This document shows positions 5,678 to 7,085 of a DNA stretch of 7,085 nt, one piece after another; the stretch's first letter is position 1; each line of letters begins with the position of its first letter. Position numbers and translations under genes: made by a program. The notes below the pieces were generated by a model. The model saw only the letters and a list, made by a program, of their open reading frames with translations. It was not told the DNA's origin and made no database searches. Origin of the DNA: an uncultured archaeon (GTDB taxonomy: Archaea; Halobacteriota; Methanosarcinia; Methanotrichales; Methanotrichaceae); contig CABMDX010000075.1 in NCBI GenBank assembly GCA_902385025.1, positions 1 through 7,085 of the forward strand. The letters are read 5' to 3'.

Positions 5678-6625
5678 ATGCAAATTACAGACCACATTCA
5701 TGCCCTGAAGATTCCCTTTCAGGTGATAGAGCCCACAGGCAGGATGATCCCCCGATTCGTTTATGTCTATCTCATTTTCGGTAAAAAGATTTTTCTTATC
5801 GATAGTGGTGTGGCTTCCTCTGAAAAGATCATCCTGGAGTATTTGAAGAAGATGGGCCACAGACCGGAAGAGATATCCTGTCTCATTCTCACGCACTCCC
5901 ACCCGGATCATATTGGTGGCGCCAGTGCATTGCAGAAGATATGCGGATGCTCTGTTGCAGCGCATGCTGCAGAAAGACGATGGATAGAGGATGTGGGTTT
6001 GCAGGAGAGAGAGAGGCCTGTGCCGGGATTTAAATCACTTGTCTCCGGATCGGTTCATGTCGATCAGGTGTTGCAAGAGGGAGACGTCCTTGATCCTGGC
6101 GACGGCCTGATCCTTCATGTATTTCATACTCCTGGCCATTCCCCTGGCTCCATTTCCCTCTGGCTCCCTCAAGAGTTGGCGCTCTTCTCAGCCGACGCCA
6201 TACCCATTCCTGGCGAATTGCCCATCTTCGAGGATATTCTGGCCTCGGCCCGGTCCATCGAGCGTCTGAAGTCCCTGCAGAAGGTCAGGCTGCTGCTGGC
6301 GGCATGGGACGATCCGCGCCAGGAGAGCAGTGCGCTCAGGGCAATGGAGGATGGACTGGATTATTTGCAGAAGATTCAGGAGGCCGTCCAGAAAGTAGCA
6401 GAAAAATGGGCGGACAGAGTTCGATCCGATCCCATGCTGCTATGCAGGCAGACGCTAATAGAGCTGGGATTGCCAGAGGCCATGGCGAATCCGCTTGTGG
6501 CCGGATCTTTTGCAGTCGGTCTTGAGGCATTGGACAAAGAAGGATCTATTGAAACGACCATGAGCCCAGGCAGGGGCTCACACGTGACGGATGGAAAACC
6601 ACATATTATCATCCGGTCACGTTAA
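5678..6625 (+). CDS. MBL-fold (glyoxalase II-like) metallohydrolase
   Basis: A metallo-beta-lactamase-fold protein of 315 residues; its substrate is unknown. The first beta strands (VYVYLIFGKKIFLIDSG, 28-44) lead to the metal motif THSHPDH with His73, His75, Asp77 and His78. HTPGHSPGS supplies His154, and FSADAIPI supplies the bridging Asp173. The final metal-ligand His usually found after these is missing: the place where it is expected reads LLAAWDDP (206-213), and no His occurs between 155 and 290. A helical C-terminal part (about 215-285) with a conserved-looking GLPEAMANPLVAGSF follows. The last 27 or so residues, from GSIETTM on, are polar and basic and are encoded by two strong adjacent hairpins next to an IS110 transposase, so the native C-terminus may have been replaced. 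A Shine-Dalgarno supports the start. No signal peptide; probably cytoplasmic. Confidence 0.88.
   Translation: MQITDHIHALKIPFQVIEPTGRMIPRFVYVYLIFGKKIFLIDSGVASSEKIILEYLKKMGHRPEEISCLILTHSHPDHIGGASALQKICGCSVAAHAAERRWIEDVGLQERERPVPGFKSLVSGSVHVDQVLQEGDVLDPGDGLILHVFHTPGHSPGSISLWLPQELALFSADAIPIPGELPIFEDILASARSIERLKSLQKVRLLLAAWDDPRQESSALRAMEDGLDYLQKIQEAVQKVAEKWADRVRSDPMLLCRQTLIELGLPEAMANPLVAGSFAVGLEALDKEGSIETTMSPGRGSHVTDGKPHIIIRSR
6561..6580. repeat. Perfect 7-bp hairpin within the 3' end of the MBL ORF
   Basis: TGAGCCC (6561-6567) and GGGCTCA (6574-6580) pair perfectly across a six-base loop. It ends one base before the next inverted repeat. It falls in the part of the ORF that looks unlike conserved MBL protein. 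Confidence 0.6.
6582..6622. repeat. 12-bp inverted repeat at the MBL stop codon
   Basis: ACGTGACGGATG (6582-6593) pairs with CATCCGGTCACGT (6610-6622) over 12 bp with one unpaired G at 6615 and a 16-base AT-rich loop. The stem ends directly before the TAA stop (6623-6625). There is no T-run after it, so it does not look like a simple intrinsic terminator. Confidence 0.65.
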
Positions 6626-6626
6626 G

Positions 6627-6774
6627 CTGGATATGGGCAGTGAAGGCTGACAAGTTTATGGGACGCTTGATCCCGAGATTGAAACAAGCCATGATCCCCC
6701 GAATACGGGACTGCGTCGTAGAACGCGTATGGGAAATTATCCCATCTCAGGGAAAGATCATCTGCCCATTCCAG
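6627..6774 (+). ncRNA. Candidate structured RNA (possible IS110 bridge RNA) upstream of transposase
   Basis: The stretch between the MBL stop and the transposase start folds around a long-range stem: 6627-6643 pairs with 6758-6774, 16 bp with single-base bulges at T6632 and T6761. Inside it are GGGA/TCCC (6660-6663 with 6671-6674), CCCG-AATA-CGGG (6698-6709), TGCGT/ACGCG (6712-6716 with 6723-6727, one wobble) and the perfect ATGGGA-AATTA-TCCCAT (6729-6745). IS110-group elements are known to express a bridge RNA from the left-end non-coding region just upstream of the transposase; position and structured nature fit. The exact ends, and whether hairpins at 6561-6622 belong to it, are not determined. 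Guide loops cannot be assigned without the element's ends and target. Confidence 0.35.
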
Positions 6775-6786
6775 GCAGAAACGCAT

Positions 6787-7085
6787 ATGAAAAGACGAAT
6801 AGAAAGAGTTTGCGGAGCAGATGTCCATAAAGATTTGATCGTGGCCACGATAACTGGCGATAATGTGCTGCCAATTCGAGGGAATTTTGGGACAACAAAG
6901 GCCGAGCTTAAGAGATTCCGGGACTGGCTGGTTGCCAATAAATGCGAACAAGTAGCATTTGAGGCGACAGGCGTCTATTGGTTTCCGATTTATGATGCCC
7001 TGAGCCAAACCATAGACACAATTGTAGCCAATCCGTTGCAGATAAAGACTATTCCAAATGATAAATCCGACTCTAAAGATTCAAA
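6787..7085 (+). CDS. IS110-family transposase, N-terminal part (3'-truncated by window edge)
   Basis: A DEDD-type (RuvC-like) transposase/recombinase of the IS110 family. The first 99 residues are visible, starting at ATG 6787 (MKRRIERVCGADVHKD). The RuvC-like acidic tetrad is complete: Asp12 in GADVHKD, Glu59 in FEATGVYW, and Asp95 and Asp98 in KSDSKDS. The VANPLQIK strand (80-87) is also typical. The second domain with the catalytic Ser lies outside the window. The frame is open further upstream to 6553, with ATGs at 6658 and 6691, but the family's conserved N-terminus begins at the chosen Met, and the upstream stretch looks like structured non-coding DNA. No Shine-Dalgarno is evident. Whether the copy is intact and active cannot be judged from this part; nothing seen so far is broken. 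Confidence 0.9.
   Translation, partial: MKRRIERVCGADVHKDLIVATITGDNVLPIRGNFGTTKAELKRFRDWLVANKCEQVAFEATGVYWFPIYDALSQTIDTIVANPLQIKTIPNDKSDSKDS

Larger units (their letters stand above)
6627..7085 (+). mobile_element. IS110-family insertion sequence, left portion
   Basis: The transposase N-terminus and a structured non-coding leader mark the left part of an IS110-family element whose right part lies beyond the window. A long 5' non-coding leader points to the IS110 group rather than the IS1111 group, which carries its non-coding RNA downstream. The left boundary is unresolved; it could lie further left, near 6541-6560, if the MBL tail is element sequence. IS110 elements lack long terminal inverted repeats and usually make no clear target duplication, so the boundary cannot be read directly. 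Confidence 0.55.

Noticed and set aside
5189..5965. Minus-strand ORF of 258 codons across the second pstS-like gene and the MBL gene
   Set aside because: It spans the 3' end of one real gene and the 5' end of another on the opposite strand, with no domain recognised.
6582..6622. Inverted repeat read as an intrinsic terminator of the MBL gene
   Set aside because: It overlaps the coding end and is followed by GC-containing sequence without a T-run; archaeal terminators are usually oligo-T tracts.
6658..6786. Upstream in-frame extension of the transposase from ATG 6658 or 6691
   Set aside because: IS110 transposases begin close to the GxDVHK motif, and the upstream bases form paired stems; the open frame is probably accidental.
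6622..7008. Minus-strand ORF of 128 codons opposite the transposase
   Set aside because: It is antisense to the IS110 DEDD domain and to the structured leader; no known motif.
1..7085. tRNA, rRNA or CRISPR array
   Set aside because: No regularly spaced direct repeats, no cloverleaf-like segment with a T-loop sequence, and no rRNA-like stretch were recognised by eye.

Overview
The window looks like chromosome of a methanogenic euryarchaeon, probably Methanothrix/Methanosaeta-like. The evidence is a tyrosine decarboxylase of the MfnA type (methanofuran), a CofH-type FO synthase subunit (coenzyme F420), a stand-alone TRAM-domain protein of the archaeal type, archaeal TATA-like boxes and start regions that mostly lack a Shine-Dalgarno. 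The genus is an impression from protein similarity remembered by eye, not a search result.

Layout. Positions 1-915 (+) hold the C-terminal four fifths of mfnA, cut by the window edge. A convergent gap of about 80 bp with a small hairpin separates it from a TRAM-domain gene on the minus strand (996-1223, TTG start with a Shine-Dalgarno). A divergent promoter gap follows. Then comes a compact plus-strand cluster: an NSUN/RsmF-type RNA m5C methyltransferase (1360-2247), a separate small PUA-like protein resembling the RsmF C-terminal domain (2264-2731), and cofH (2712-3770), which overlaps the PUA gene by 20 bp. After a 153-bp AT-rich gap come two tandem paralogous PstS-type phosphate-binding proteins (3924-4754 and 4802-5635), each with its own TTACATA box just upstream, and then a metallo-beta-lactamase-fold hydrolase (5678-6625). 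The window ends in the N-terminal third of an IS110-family transposase (6787 to the edge).

How the genes relate. mfnA and cofH both take L-tyrosine into C1-carrier and redox cofactors of methanogenesis. The TRAM, NSUN and PUA genes form an RNA-modification/RNA-binding group. The tandem PstS pair supplies extracellular phosphate-binding proteins, with no permease or ATPase gene in view.

The part most worth a second look is 6561-6786, between the body of the MBL gene and the IS110 transposase. It holds two back-to-back hairpins inside the last codons of the MBL ORF, then a 16-bp long-range stem enclosing several smaller hairpins. This is where an IS110-group element would encode its bridge RNA, and the odd MBL tail suggests the element may have truncated that gene.
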